Positions 9,089-14,968 of a stretch of 15,830 nt of DNA are shown here, one piece after another; positions within the stretch are counted from its first letter, which is position 1, and each line of letters opens with the position of its first letter. The DNA lies in assembly GCA_051011595.1 (NCBI GenBank), contig JBPCTQ010000211.1, positions 1-15,830 on the forward strand. Direction: 5' to 3'. A model generated the notes under the pieces. The model worked only from the letters and a program-made list of their open reading frames with translations. It was not told where the DNA came from and did not search any database. Source of the DNA: JAOUEE01 sp051011595 (GTDB lineage Bacteria; Actinomycetota; Acidimicrobiia; Acidimicrobiales; SHLQ01). The translations under genes and the position numbers were made by a program.

Positions 9089-10135
9089 GTGCCCGCTTCT
9101 GAACTCCCCGATGCTGCCTTCCTGCGGGCGTGCTGGTCACAACCGGCCGATCGCGTGCCTGTGTGGTTCATGCGTCAGGCCGGACGATCGCTGCCCGAGT
9201 ACCGGGCCATCCGGGGGTCGGGCAGCATTCTCGACGCCATTGCCGACCCCGAGCTGGCCACCGAGATCACCCTGCAACCGGTGCGTCGGTACGGCGTCGA
9301 CGCCGCCATCCTCTACAGCGACATCGTGGTTCCGTTGCACGCCATCGGCTTCGGCGTCGACGTGGTACCCGGGGTCGGGCCGGTCATCGAGCAACCGTTC
9401 ACCCGAGCCGCCGACCTCGAACGGATTCGACCGCTCGAACCCGCCATCGACACCCCATACGTGATCGAAACGGTCCGCGCGCTGACCGAGGTGCTCGATG
9501 TGCCCCTGATCGGGTTCGCCGGCGCGCCGTTCACGGTGGCCAGCTACGCCATCGAGGGCCGGCCCTCCAAGAACTACGCCCGCACCAAAGCGTTGATGCA
9601 CGGCGATCCCCGGCTGTGGTTCGCGCTGGCCGATCGGCTGGCCGATCTGGCCATCGCCTCATTGCGATCACAGGTCGCCGCCGGCGCGCAGGCCATACAG
9701 CTCTTCGATTCGTGGGCCGGACAGCTCTCGGCGGCCGACTACCGGCACTTCGTGCTGCCGGCCAGTACCAAGGTGTTCGCCAACATCGCCGACCTGGGCG
9801 TGCCGGCCATCCATTTCGGTGTGGGCACGGGCGAGTTCCTGGGCGATCTGGCCGAGGCCGGGGCCGACGTGGTCGGTGTCGACTGGCGAATTCCGCTGCA
9901 CGAAGCCCGACAACGGGTGCCCGAGGGCATCGCCCTCCAGGGAAACCTGGATCCCGCCATCCTGCTGGCCGGTTGGGACGTGGTGGCTGAGGCGACCCGT
10001 CAGGTGCTGGCCAGCAACGCCGGCCACCCGGGCCACATCTTCAATCTCGGTCACGGTGTTTTTCCCGAGGTCGACCCCGGGATCCTCGAGCAGGTGGTGG
10101 CGCTGGTGCACGCCGAGGGGCGCACCGACGGATGA
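9089..10135 (+). CDS. hemE: Uroporphyrinogen decarboxylase
   Basis: Converts uroporphyrinogen III to coproporphyrinogen III in haem synthesis. At 348 residues it matches the family length. Signature 1 is PVWFMRQAGRSLPEYR (24-39), with the substrate-contacting Arg residues. The catalytic Asp is D78 in LYSDI, equivalent to human D86. Signature 2 is GFAGAPFTVASYAIEG (142-157), with the active-site Tyr at 153. The GTG at 9089 is the only start that places the family N-terminus correctly; the frame is open far upstream, but that part overlaps the deacetylase and is not HemE-like. The stop overlaps the next gene by 4 nt (ATGA), so the two haem genes are translationally coupled. The 62-nt gap before it shows only G-rich, poorly placed ribosome-site candidates. 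Confidence 0.97.
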   Translation: MPASELPDAAFLRACWSQPADRVPVWFMRQAGRSLPEYRAIRGSGSILDAIADPELATEITLQPVRRYGVDAAILYSDIVVPLHAIGFGVDVVPGVGPVIEQPFTRAADLERIRPLEPAIDTPYVIETVRALTEVLDVPLIGFAGAPFTVASYAIEGRPSKNYARTKALMHGDPRLWFALADRLADLAIASLRSQVAAGAQAIQLFDSWAGQLSAADYRHFVLPASTKVFANIADLGVPAIHFGVGTGEFLGDLAEAGADVVGVDWRIPLHEARQRVPEGIALQGNLDPAILLAGWDVVAEATRQVLASNAGHPGHIFNLGHGVFPEVDPGILEQVVALVHAEGRTDG

Positions 10136-11484
10136 GCCCCCACCTGGTGGTGGTGGGCGGCGGCATCGCCGGTCTGGCCGCGGCGCACGAAGCCCACGGC
10201 TCGGGTATTGACGTGACCCTGCTGGAGGCCGCACCTCGGGTCGGCGGCAAACTCACCACCTCGTTGTTCGACGGCCTGGCGGTCGATGAGGGAGCCGATG
10301 CATTCCTGGTTCGTGTCCCTTGGGCCACCGAGCTCTGCCACGAGCTGGGCCTGACCGACGAGCTGGTGGCGCCCGCCGTCGGCACCGCCCGCGTGTGGCT
10401 CGACGACCGGCTTCACGATCTGCCGGGCGAAAGTGTGCTCGGGGTGCCCCTCGATGTCGACACCCTTCGTCGGTCGGGAACCGTGTCGGACGAAGCGGTG
10501 GCGGCCGTGGCCGCCGATCAGCAACGGACAGAACCCATCGGTCGTGATCACGGCGACTCGGTCAGCCGGTTCGTCCGCGACCGTCTGGGCGACGAGGTCT
10601 TCGACCGGCTGATCGCTCCGTTGCTCGGTGGGATCAACGCCGGCGACGTCGAACGACTCAGCCTGGCTGCGGCCGTTCCCCAGTTCGCCGCCGTGGCTGA
10701 CGCACCCAGCCTCAGCGTGGCCCTGGCCAGCCAGCGAGGGACCCCGAGCGACCCGCCGGCGCCCGTGTTCAACGCCCACCCGGCCGGCATGGCCCACCTC
10801 GTGGAGACCCTGGCCACCCGACTCGACGCCGTCATCTCCACCAACCGCACCGTCGACCGACTCGACCGCACACCGCAGGGGTGGCGTGTCGTCTCCGGCG
10901 ACACCACCCTCGACGCCGACTTCGTTGTCTTGGCCACCAATGCCGGCACCACCGAAACGCTGCTGGCACCTCACACCGGACCGACACCGCTGGCCACCAT
11001 CGAACACGCGGGTGTGGTGATGGTCAGTTTCGCCTGGCCGGCGTCGGTGGTGCCCATGAACCTCCACACCAGCGGGTTCCTGGTTCCCCGCTCGGCCGGG
11101 TTGTTGTTGTCGGCCGCCTCCATCGCCTCCAGCAAGTGGGCCCACCTGCATCGCCCCGACCGAGTGATCGTGCGAGCCTCGGCCGGCCGCTTCGGAGATG
11201 GCCGGGCGCTGGCCCTCGACGACGATCAACTGGTGGCCGCGCTCCGAGCCGACCTGCGTCTCACCATGGGTGTCGACGCCCCACCCGACACCGTTCGGGT
11301 CATCCGATGGCCGGCATCGTTCCCGCAGTACACACCCGGACATCTCGATCGCATCACCGAAACCGAAGACGCGGTGGCCGAGGTGGGCGCCATGGCGCTG
11401 GCCGGCGCCGCGCTGCGAGGGGTGGGTATCCCGGCCTGCATCCGGTCGGGCCGCGAAGCCGTCCGGTGCTTGCTGAACGGCTGA
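10132..11484 (+). CDS. hemY: Coproporphyrinogen III / protoporphyrinogen oxidase (HemY/CgoX)
   Basis: FAD-dependent oxidase. In actinobacteria the enzyme normally oxidises coproporphyrinogen III to coproporphyrin III (CgoX), using oxygen as acceptor. The 450 residues open with a dinucleotide-binding VVVGGGIAGLAAA (6-18; G9, G11, G14), then LLEAAPRVGGK (30-40) with ribose-binding E32. They close with the second FAD-contact region LAGAALRGVGIPACIRSG (423-440). Length and order fit the HemY/CgoX family. It overlaps hemE by 4 nt. The coproporphyrin pathway partners CpfC and ChdC are not in this window. Which porphyrinogen it prefers cannot be decided from this sequence; CgoX is favoured by the actinobacterial setting. 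Confidence 0.93.
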   Translation: MSPHLVVVGGGIAGLAAAHEAHGSGIDVTLLEAAPRVGGKLTTSLFDGLAVDEGADAFLVRVPWATELCHELGLTDELVAPAVGTARVWLDDRLHDLPGESVLGVPLDVDTLRRSGTVSDEAVAAVAADQQRTEPIGRDHGDSVSRFVRDRLGDEVFDRLIAPLLGGINAGDVERLSLAAAVPQFAAVADAPSLSVALASQRGTPSDPPAPVFNAHPAGMAHLVETLATRLDAVISTNRTVDRLDRTPQGWRVVSGDTTLDADFVVLATNAGTTETLLAPHTGPTPLATIEHAGVVMVSFAWPASVVPMNLHTSGFLVPRSAGLLLSAASIASSKWAHLHRPDRVIVRASAGRFGDGRALALDDDQLVAALRADLRLTMGVDAPPDTVRVIRWPASFPQYTPGHLDRITETEDAVAEVGAMALAGAALRGVGIPACIRSGREAVRCLLNG

Positions 11485-11496
11485 TCCAGCAAGCAC
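11466..11496 (+). terminator. Inverted repeat across the hemY stop codon (terminator-like)
   Basis: A perfect 10-bp inverted repeat: GTGCTTGCTG at 11466-11475 pairs with CAGCAAGCAC at 11487-11496, with an 11-nt loop that contains the hemY TGA (11482-11484). No U-tract follows. Strong hairpins without U-tracts are common at actinobacterial gene ends, so a 3'-end stabilising or terminating role for the hemE-hemY transcript is the simplest reading. Confidence 0.55.
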
Positions 11497-11572
11497 GGGC
11501 CGATACCGGGCGTTGACAAGAGCCGGAATTCCGCACCAAACAGCATGAGAAGACGTGACACGCGGCACAGTG

Positions 11573-11603
11573 TTGCGTTTGCATGACGGAACTGGGGTAC
11601 CGT
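11573..11603 (+). promoter_or_regulatory. Candidate promoter for the Rpf-like gene
   Basis: TACCGT at 11598-11603 fits the TANNNT form of an actinobacterial sigma-A -10 box. TTGCGT at 11573-11578 is a possible -35, with a long 19-nt spacer. Transcription would then start just before the GTAGTGG arm of the leader structure. An alternative reading is an ECF-sigma promoter: GGAAC (11588-11592), 15 nt, then CGTC (11608-11611), which would start transcription inside that arm. Both readings are weak and only one can be right. Confidence 0.22.
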
Positions 11604-11611
11604 CTGCCGTC

Positions 11612-11704
11612 GTAGTGGCAACTATTGCAAGCGCGTCCTGCGCCGCCCACTACCCGTATCCCACCGTCTCGGGTCCCCGACATCGCCGCTGCTGCGGCTC
11701 GATG
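11612..11704 (+). promoter_or_regulatory. Predicted structured 5' leader of the Rpf-like gene
   Basis: Several helices stack in the gap before the GTG at 11728. GTAGTGG (11612-11618) pairs with CCACTAC (11647-11653) and encloses two small hairpins: GCAA-CTA-TTGC (11618-11628, sharing one base with the outer stem) and GCGC-GTCCT-GCGC (11631-11643). This resembles a three-way junction. A TCGG-GTCC-CCGA hairpin follows at 11669-11680. A CATCG..CGATG stem with inner CCGC/GCGG pairs follows at 11681-11704, ending 9 nt before the GGAGG ribosome site (11714-11718). It does not match the c-di-AMP (ydaO) riboswitch often found before rpf genes, as far as can be judged by eye. The regulatory role is inferred. 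Confidence 0.35.
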
Positions 11705-11727
11705 GGGCCCACTGGAGGAATCCCGTC

Positions 11728-12102
11728 GTGACCCGACGTCTACGTATCATGCTGGCCGGCCTCGGCCTCACCCTTGCCCTGTCGGCCTGCACACCCGTCG
11801 AAATGGCGCAGTATCTGGCCGTCACCGAGCCCACCCGGCACGTGTTGAACAACTACCAACTGGCCCGGCTGCGCCAGTGCGAGTCCGGCGGCAACTACAG
11901 CATCGTCAGCTCCACCGGGCGCTACCGCGGCGCCTACCAGTTCTCCCGCAGCACCTGGAACTCGGTGGCCGGACGCCACTACAACTGGCTGGTCGGGGTC
12001 GACCCGGCGGCCGCACCCTGGTACTGGCAGGACGCCATGGCCCGGGCGTTGTACAGCGAACGGGGCGCACAACCGTGGCCGGTGTGCGGGCAGCGCATCT
12101 GA
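11728..12102 (+). CDS. Rpf-like transglycosylase-domain lipoprotein
   Basis: Short secreted peptidoglycan-cleaving protein of the resuscitation-promoting-factor type (124 residues). The N-terminus is a lipoprotein signal: Arg-rich start, hydrophobic core, then LSAC with lipidated Cys21. The lysozyme-like Rpf domain fills residues 44-124. It has RQCESGGNY with catalytic Glu52, GAYQFSRSTW, and WPVCG near the end. Cys51 and Cys120 match the conserved Rpf disulphide pair. There is no LysM, G5 or other extra domain, so this is a minimal Rpf. The GTG at 11728 is preceded by GGAGG (11714-11718) with a 9-nt spacer, a good site. It follows a structured leader and precedes a cyclase-domain gene. The likely role is local wall remodelling or exit from dormancy. 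Confidence 0.9.
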   Translation: MTRRLRIMLAGLGLTLALSACTPVEMAQYLAVTEPTRHVLNNYQLARLRQCESGGNYSIVSSTGRYRGAYQFSRSTWNSVAGRHYNWLVGVDPAAAPWYWQDAMARALYSERGAQPWPVCGQRI

Positions 12103-12176
12103 CACCCGCTCCGGGCCACTTCCCCTGGCCGGCCACCGCCACCATCCGAGCCGCACCTCGCATCATCGGAGATCCC

Positions 12177-12863
12177 ATGGAACACCGCACCAATCCCAAG
12201 ACAGCCCATCAGGGCAACGACATCACACCGGCGGCCACCCACGTCGGCCCGACCATCGGCGCCGGCGGCACGGCCACCGACGACTGGGCCGACGCACGAG
12301 CCGGTTCGGGTTCGGAACACCCCGCCCTGTTGCCTGTCGGTGAGACCCATCTGAGCGTCGAGCGCACGTTCTCGTTCGTCGACCTCAGCGGGTTCACCGC
12401 GTACACCCGCACGCACGGCCCCCATGCCGCGGTGGAGATGCTCGGTGCCTTTCGCCAGATCACCCGTTCGGTGGCCGCCAAACGAGGAGTCCGGGTGGCC
12501 AAGTGGTTGGGCGACGGCGCCATGTTGATCGGCGTCGAACCGTCGCCGGTCATCGCCCTGGGCGCCCATCTGATCCACCATTTCGCCGGCACCGACGTGC
12601 GGGTCCGAGTGGGAGTCGCCACCGGCACGGCCTTGTTGTTCGAAGGTGACGACTACATCGGCGAACCGGTCAACCTGGCCTTCAAGTTGTGTGATGCCGC
12701 CCAGCCGGGCGAGATGTTGGCCCACTGCGGCGACGCCGACCTGCCCGACTGGGTGATTCCCAGCGGAGATGTCGACGTGATGATCCGCGGTGTCGGGTCC
12801 ATCAGCGAGGTCGTGCGTCTCCAACCCAAACTCATCACCCCGGCCCAGTCGGGCGCGGCCTGA
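12177..12863 (+). CDS. Class III adenylate/guanylate cyclase-domain protein
   Basis: A 228-residue soluble protein: a polar, low-complexity N-terminus (1 to about 60), then one class III nucleotidyl cyclase domain. First metal Asp is D69 in FVDLSGFT (67-74) and the second is D113 in KWLGDG (109-114). K109 and D159 (in GDDYIGEPVN) are at the positions that favour ATP over GTP. N166 is present, but the transition-state Arg four residues later is Lys170 (VNLAFKL). Activity may therefore be low or altered. The ATG at 12177 follows GGAGA with a short spacer. No membrane segment or sensor domain is visible. It lies 74 nt after the Rpf-like gene and 88 nt before the selenoprotein gene. The cyclase fold is sure; cAMP production is not. 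Confidence 0.87.
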   Translation: MEHRTNPKTAHQGNDITPAATHVGPTIGAGGTATDDWADARAGSGSEHPALLPVGETHLSVERTFSFVDLSGFTAYTRTHGPHAAVEMLGAFRQITRSVAAKRGVRVAKWLGDGAMLIGVEPSPVIALGAHLIHHFAGTDVRVRVGVATGTALLFEGDDYIGEPVNLAFKLCDAAQPGEMLAHCGDADLPDWVIPSGDVDVMIRGVGSISEVVRLQPKLITPAQSGAA

Positions 12864-12903
12864 CCGCCGCTACGTGACGATGCCGGCCTGCCGATGGGAA
12901 GAT

Positions 12904-12919
12904 CCCGACGGGTGTCGGG
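12904..12919 (+). terminator. Hairpin between cyclase and selenoprotein genes
   Basis: CCCGAC (12904-12909) pairs perfectly with GTCGGG (12914-12919) across a GGGT loop. It lies 40 nt after the cyclase stop and 21 nt before the GGAGG of the selenoprotein gene. No T-run follows. It may end the cyclase transcript or act as a leader structure for the next gene. Confidence 0.35.
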
Positions 12920-12951
12920 GTTGACGCTCACGACGAACCGGGAGGCCGTTC

Positions 12952-13251
12952 ATGGAGCTCGAAGTCAGCGACAACGCCCACGCCGCCATCGTGGCCAAGG
13001 GTGGAGTGGTGGCGGTCGACTTCTTGCCGCCGGTGGGTTGAGGCAAGAGCCGCTACGAGGTGTCGGTCGACACCCATCTCAAGGGAAAGAACCTCGGTCC
13101 CTACAAGACCGTTCGTCGTGACGGCATCAAGGTGCTGCTCTCCCCCAACCTGTTGTCGTTCGCTCGCACCGTGCGCCTCGATGTACGAGGGGCGTTGCGC
13201 AAGAAGGTGAAAGCCGAGATCCAGCGAGATCCCGGGTCCTGCTCCGTCTGA
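12952..13251 (+). CDS. HesB/IscA-like selenoprotein with in-frame UGA (Sec30)
   Basis: Read through the TGA at 13039-13041, this is a 99-residue protein starting at an ATG with a textbook ribosome site (GGAGG 12941-12945, 6-nt spacer). It opens with MELEVSDNAHAAI, like the start of HesB/IscA-fold proteins. Then come GGVVAVDFLPPVG and selenocysteine at residue 30. The C-terminal half has RRDGIKVLLSPNLL (55-68), which resembles the DGVKVYVDP strand of HesB proteins. Sec30 falls where IscA has its first conserved Cys (C35 in E. coli IscA). Cys97, in a GSCSV tail, falls near the C-terminal CGC. The sequence resembles the small CC/Se-motif (seleno)protein families, in which Cys or Sec occupies this spot. 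A SECIS-type hairpin follows the TGA. Both halves share one frame and family pattern, so a frameshift or decayed gene is less likely. Function in Fe-S or redox chemistry is inferred. Confidence 0.87.
13038..13082 (+). promoter_or_regulatory. Bacterial SECIS element
   Basis: Within the selenoprotein reading frame, GGTGTC (13059-13064) pairs perfectly with GACACC (13069-13074) around a GGTC apical loop. This is the same GGUC loop found in the E. coli fdhF SECIS, with the G-U pair of bases read by SelB. The loop begins 23 nt after the TGA, inside the 16-37 nt window known for bacterial SECIS. A lower stem, TTGAG (13038-13042) with CTCAA (13078-13082), encloses the TGA itself, as in fdhF. Confidence 0.82.
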
Positions 13252-13271
13252 GCAACCAGATCTCGCCCGGT

Positions 13272-13420
13272 GGGCGCTGATCTCCCCACGCGGCCAAGCC
13301 GCCCACACCGGGCCCAGATGCCCCCGGCGGGTCCAGATGTGCCTGCCGCCGGGCGCTGATCTCCCAACCCGATCGAGCTGCCCACACGGGGCCCAGATGC
13401 CCCCGGCGGGTCCAGATGTG
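13272..13420 (+). repeat. Two 70-nt tandem repeats before lnt
   Basis: Copy 1 is 13272-13341 and copy 2 is 13351-13420, 63 of 70 positions identical, separated by 9 nt. The differences cluster in positions 16-29 of the unit. The rest, including GGCGCTGATCTCCC at the start and CCCCCGGCGGGTCCAGATG at the end, is exact. Each unit holds an internal direct repeat GGG(C/T)CCAGATG. CCAGATCTCGCCCGGT at 13257-13272 looks like the end of a degenerate earlier copy. The repeats fill most of the 184-nt gap between the selenoprotein and lnt genes and end 15 nt before the lnt start. No open frame in this stretch looks like a protein. Confidence 0.85.
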
Positions 13421-13435
13421 ATTGCGTAGACGGTC

Positions 13436-14968
13436 GTGCCCCACCGCCTCGTGATCAGTCTGCGCGCCCTCGGAGCCGGTCTGTGCATCGCGGCGTCGAT
13501 GCCGCCGTGGGGATGGTGGCCGCTCGCTTTCGTGGGATTCGCCCTCATCGATGGTCTACTCACCGCCCGCTCGGCGTGGATCCGGTTCCGTCGCCTGGCC
13601 CTGTGCGGGCTGGGCTGGTTCGTGCCATCGATGATCTGGATGCTCGATCTCACCCCGCCCGGCTATCTGATCGCCGCCGCCTTCAATGCTGCGCTCCTCG
13701 GCCTGGCGGCGGCACTGACCCCATCCTCGAACTGGCGCCGGGTGGCATTTCCCGGCGCAGTGGTCCTGGTCGAACTGATCCGCTGGTCGTTCCCGTTCGG
13801 CGGTGTGCCGTTGGCCACCATCGCCATGAGTCAAGCCCAGGCCCCGCTGGCCCCCACCGTGCGGGTTTTCGGTTCGTTGTTGCTCACCGCTTTGGTGGTG
13901 GTGGGTGGTATGGGTCTGGCCGGCTTGGTCGAACGGCATCGAACCACCGTCATCGCCAGCGTGGCCGTATTGGGGGTGGCCCTCTCGCTGCTGGCCGTCG
14001 CCCCTCGCAGCCACGTGGTCGACACCATCGAGGTCGCCGCCGTGCAAGGCGGCGGCGCCCAGCGCACTCGCGCCACCGCCGAGGGGGCACGGGTCGTGTT
14101 CGAACGGCATGTCGCCGCGTCGGCCATGGTGAACGACGGTGTCGATCTCGTGTTGTGGCCCGAGAACGTCGTCAACCCCGTGATCGTCGAGCCCGGCGAT
14201 GTCCCCAGCTCGCGCGTGCTGGGCCTGACCGAGGCCGAACAACGGGTGTCGGCCCTGGCCGTCGAGCTGGGGGCACCACTGTTGCCCGGCTGGTTCTACA
14301 AAGTGTCCGAGACCGAGAACGTCAACTTCACCGACGTGTGGTTACCCGACGGCACGCAGGGCGACCGCTACGACAAGGTCCAAACCGTCCCCTTCGGGGA
14401 GTTCGTCCCTCTTCGAGGCCTGATCGAACGGTTCGCGGCCGAATCGCTGCCTGCTCGAGAGGTCCGGCCGGGAACCGAGCCGGCAGTACTCGACACACCC
14501 GTCGGGCCGGTGGGTGTCTCGATCTCGTGGGAGATCTTCTTCGACCACCGGGCCCGCGATGCCATCGGCAACGGCGGGCAGATCCTCCTCAACCCCACCA
14601 ACGGTTCGTCGTACTGGCTCACCATCGTGCAGACCCAGCAGATGGCGTCGTCACGCCTGCGGGCCCTGGAAACCGACCGGTGGACGGTGCAGGCCGCGCC
14701 AACCGGATTCAGCGCCATCGTCGACAACAACGGCAACGTGCTCCAGCGCACCGCCATCTCCGAGCAGGCGGTGCTGCACGGCATCGTCGAACTGCGAGAG
14801 GGTCAGACCTGGGCAGTTCGTTTCGGGGCCTGGCCGATGGTGATCGTGGCGTTGATCGCCCTGGCGGTGGGCCAGATCGGGCACCGCCGTTGGTCAGGGC
14901 AGTTGCGCGTCGAAGAAGTTGCCCACGCCGGTGCGGAAGATGCCGACGAATTGATGCACGGCCAGTAG
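13436..14968 (+). CDS. lnt: Apolipoprotein N-acyltransferase family protein (catalytic Cys replaced by Ser)
   Basis: Polytopic membrane protein with a C-terminal nitrilase-like domain. Lnt adds the third acyl chain to the N-terminal Cys of lipoproteins. The 510 residues hold about six N-terminal hydrophobic segments (to about 195, including the PPWGWWPLAF region), the nitrilase domain (about 200-460) and a last membrane span (about 463-480). The expected Glu and Lys are present: E243 in LWPENV and K314 in RYDKVQTVPFGEF. The nucleophile region, CYE in E. coli, reads ISWEIFF here, with Ser364 instead of Cys. TNGSSYW and QASSRLRALE-type motifs (SSRLRALETDRW) follow. The start is GTG 13436, with GTG 13451 possible; later starts would cut the first span. 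There is no clear ribosome site. The last 75 nt overlap the convergent hydrolase gene. Two candidate lipoproteins (Rpf-like and hydrolase) are nearby. Confidence 0.88.
   Translation: MPHRLVISLRALGAGLCIAASMPPWGWWPLAFVGFALIDGLLTARSAWIRFRRLALCGLGWFVPSMIWMLDLTPPGYLIAAAFNAALLGLAAALTPSSNWRRVAFPGAVVLVELIRWSFPFGGVPLATIAMSQAQAPLAPTVRVFGSLLLTALVVVGGMGLAGLVERHRTTVIASVAVLGVALSLLAVAPRSHVVDTIEVAAVQGGGAQRTRATAEGARVVFERHVAASAMVNDGVDLVLWPENVVNPVIVEPGDVPSSRVLGLTEAEQRVSALAVELGAPLLPGWFYKVSETENVNFTDVWLPDGTQGDRYDKVQTVPFGEFVPLRGLIERFAAESLPAREVRPGTEPAVLDTPVGPVGVSISWEIFFDHRARDAIGNGGQILLNPTNGSSYWLTIVQTQQMASSRLRALETDRWTVQAAPTGFSAIVDNNGNVLQRTAISEQAVLHGIVELREGQTWAVRFGAWPMVIVALIALAVGQIGHRRWSGQLRVEEVAHAGAEDADELMHGQ

Noticed and set aside
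11513..11518. TTGACA -35 box after hemY
   Set aside because: It is a perfect hexamer, but no acceptable -10 box lies 16-19 nt downstream.
11612..11704. c-di-AMP (ydaO) riboswitch
   Set aside because: It is expected before rpf genes, but the conserved core is not recognisable by eye. A covariance search would decide.
11625..12176. N-terminal extension of the cyclase protein
   Set aside because: It runs across the Rpf-like gene in another frame. The ATG at 12177 has its own GGAGA site.
13060..13251. Stand-alone 63-residue protein starting after the TGA
   Set aside because: Its GTG start has no suitable ribosome site and falls inside the SECIS stem. The upstream half has a strong ribosome site and the expected family N-terminus.
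13272..13420. CRISPR array
   Set aside because: Only two long units with a 9-nt linker and no spacers of regular size; no cas genes.
12928..13653. Minus-strand frames with repeated Trp/Gly-rich peptides
   Set aside because: The peptide repeats come only from the 70-nt DNA repeats read antisense, and the frames run over the selenoprotein and lnt genes.
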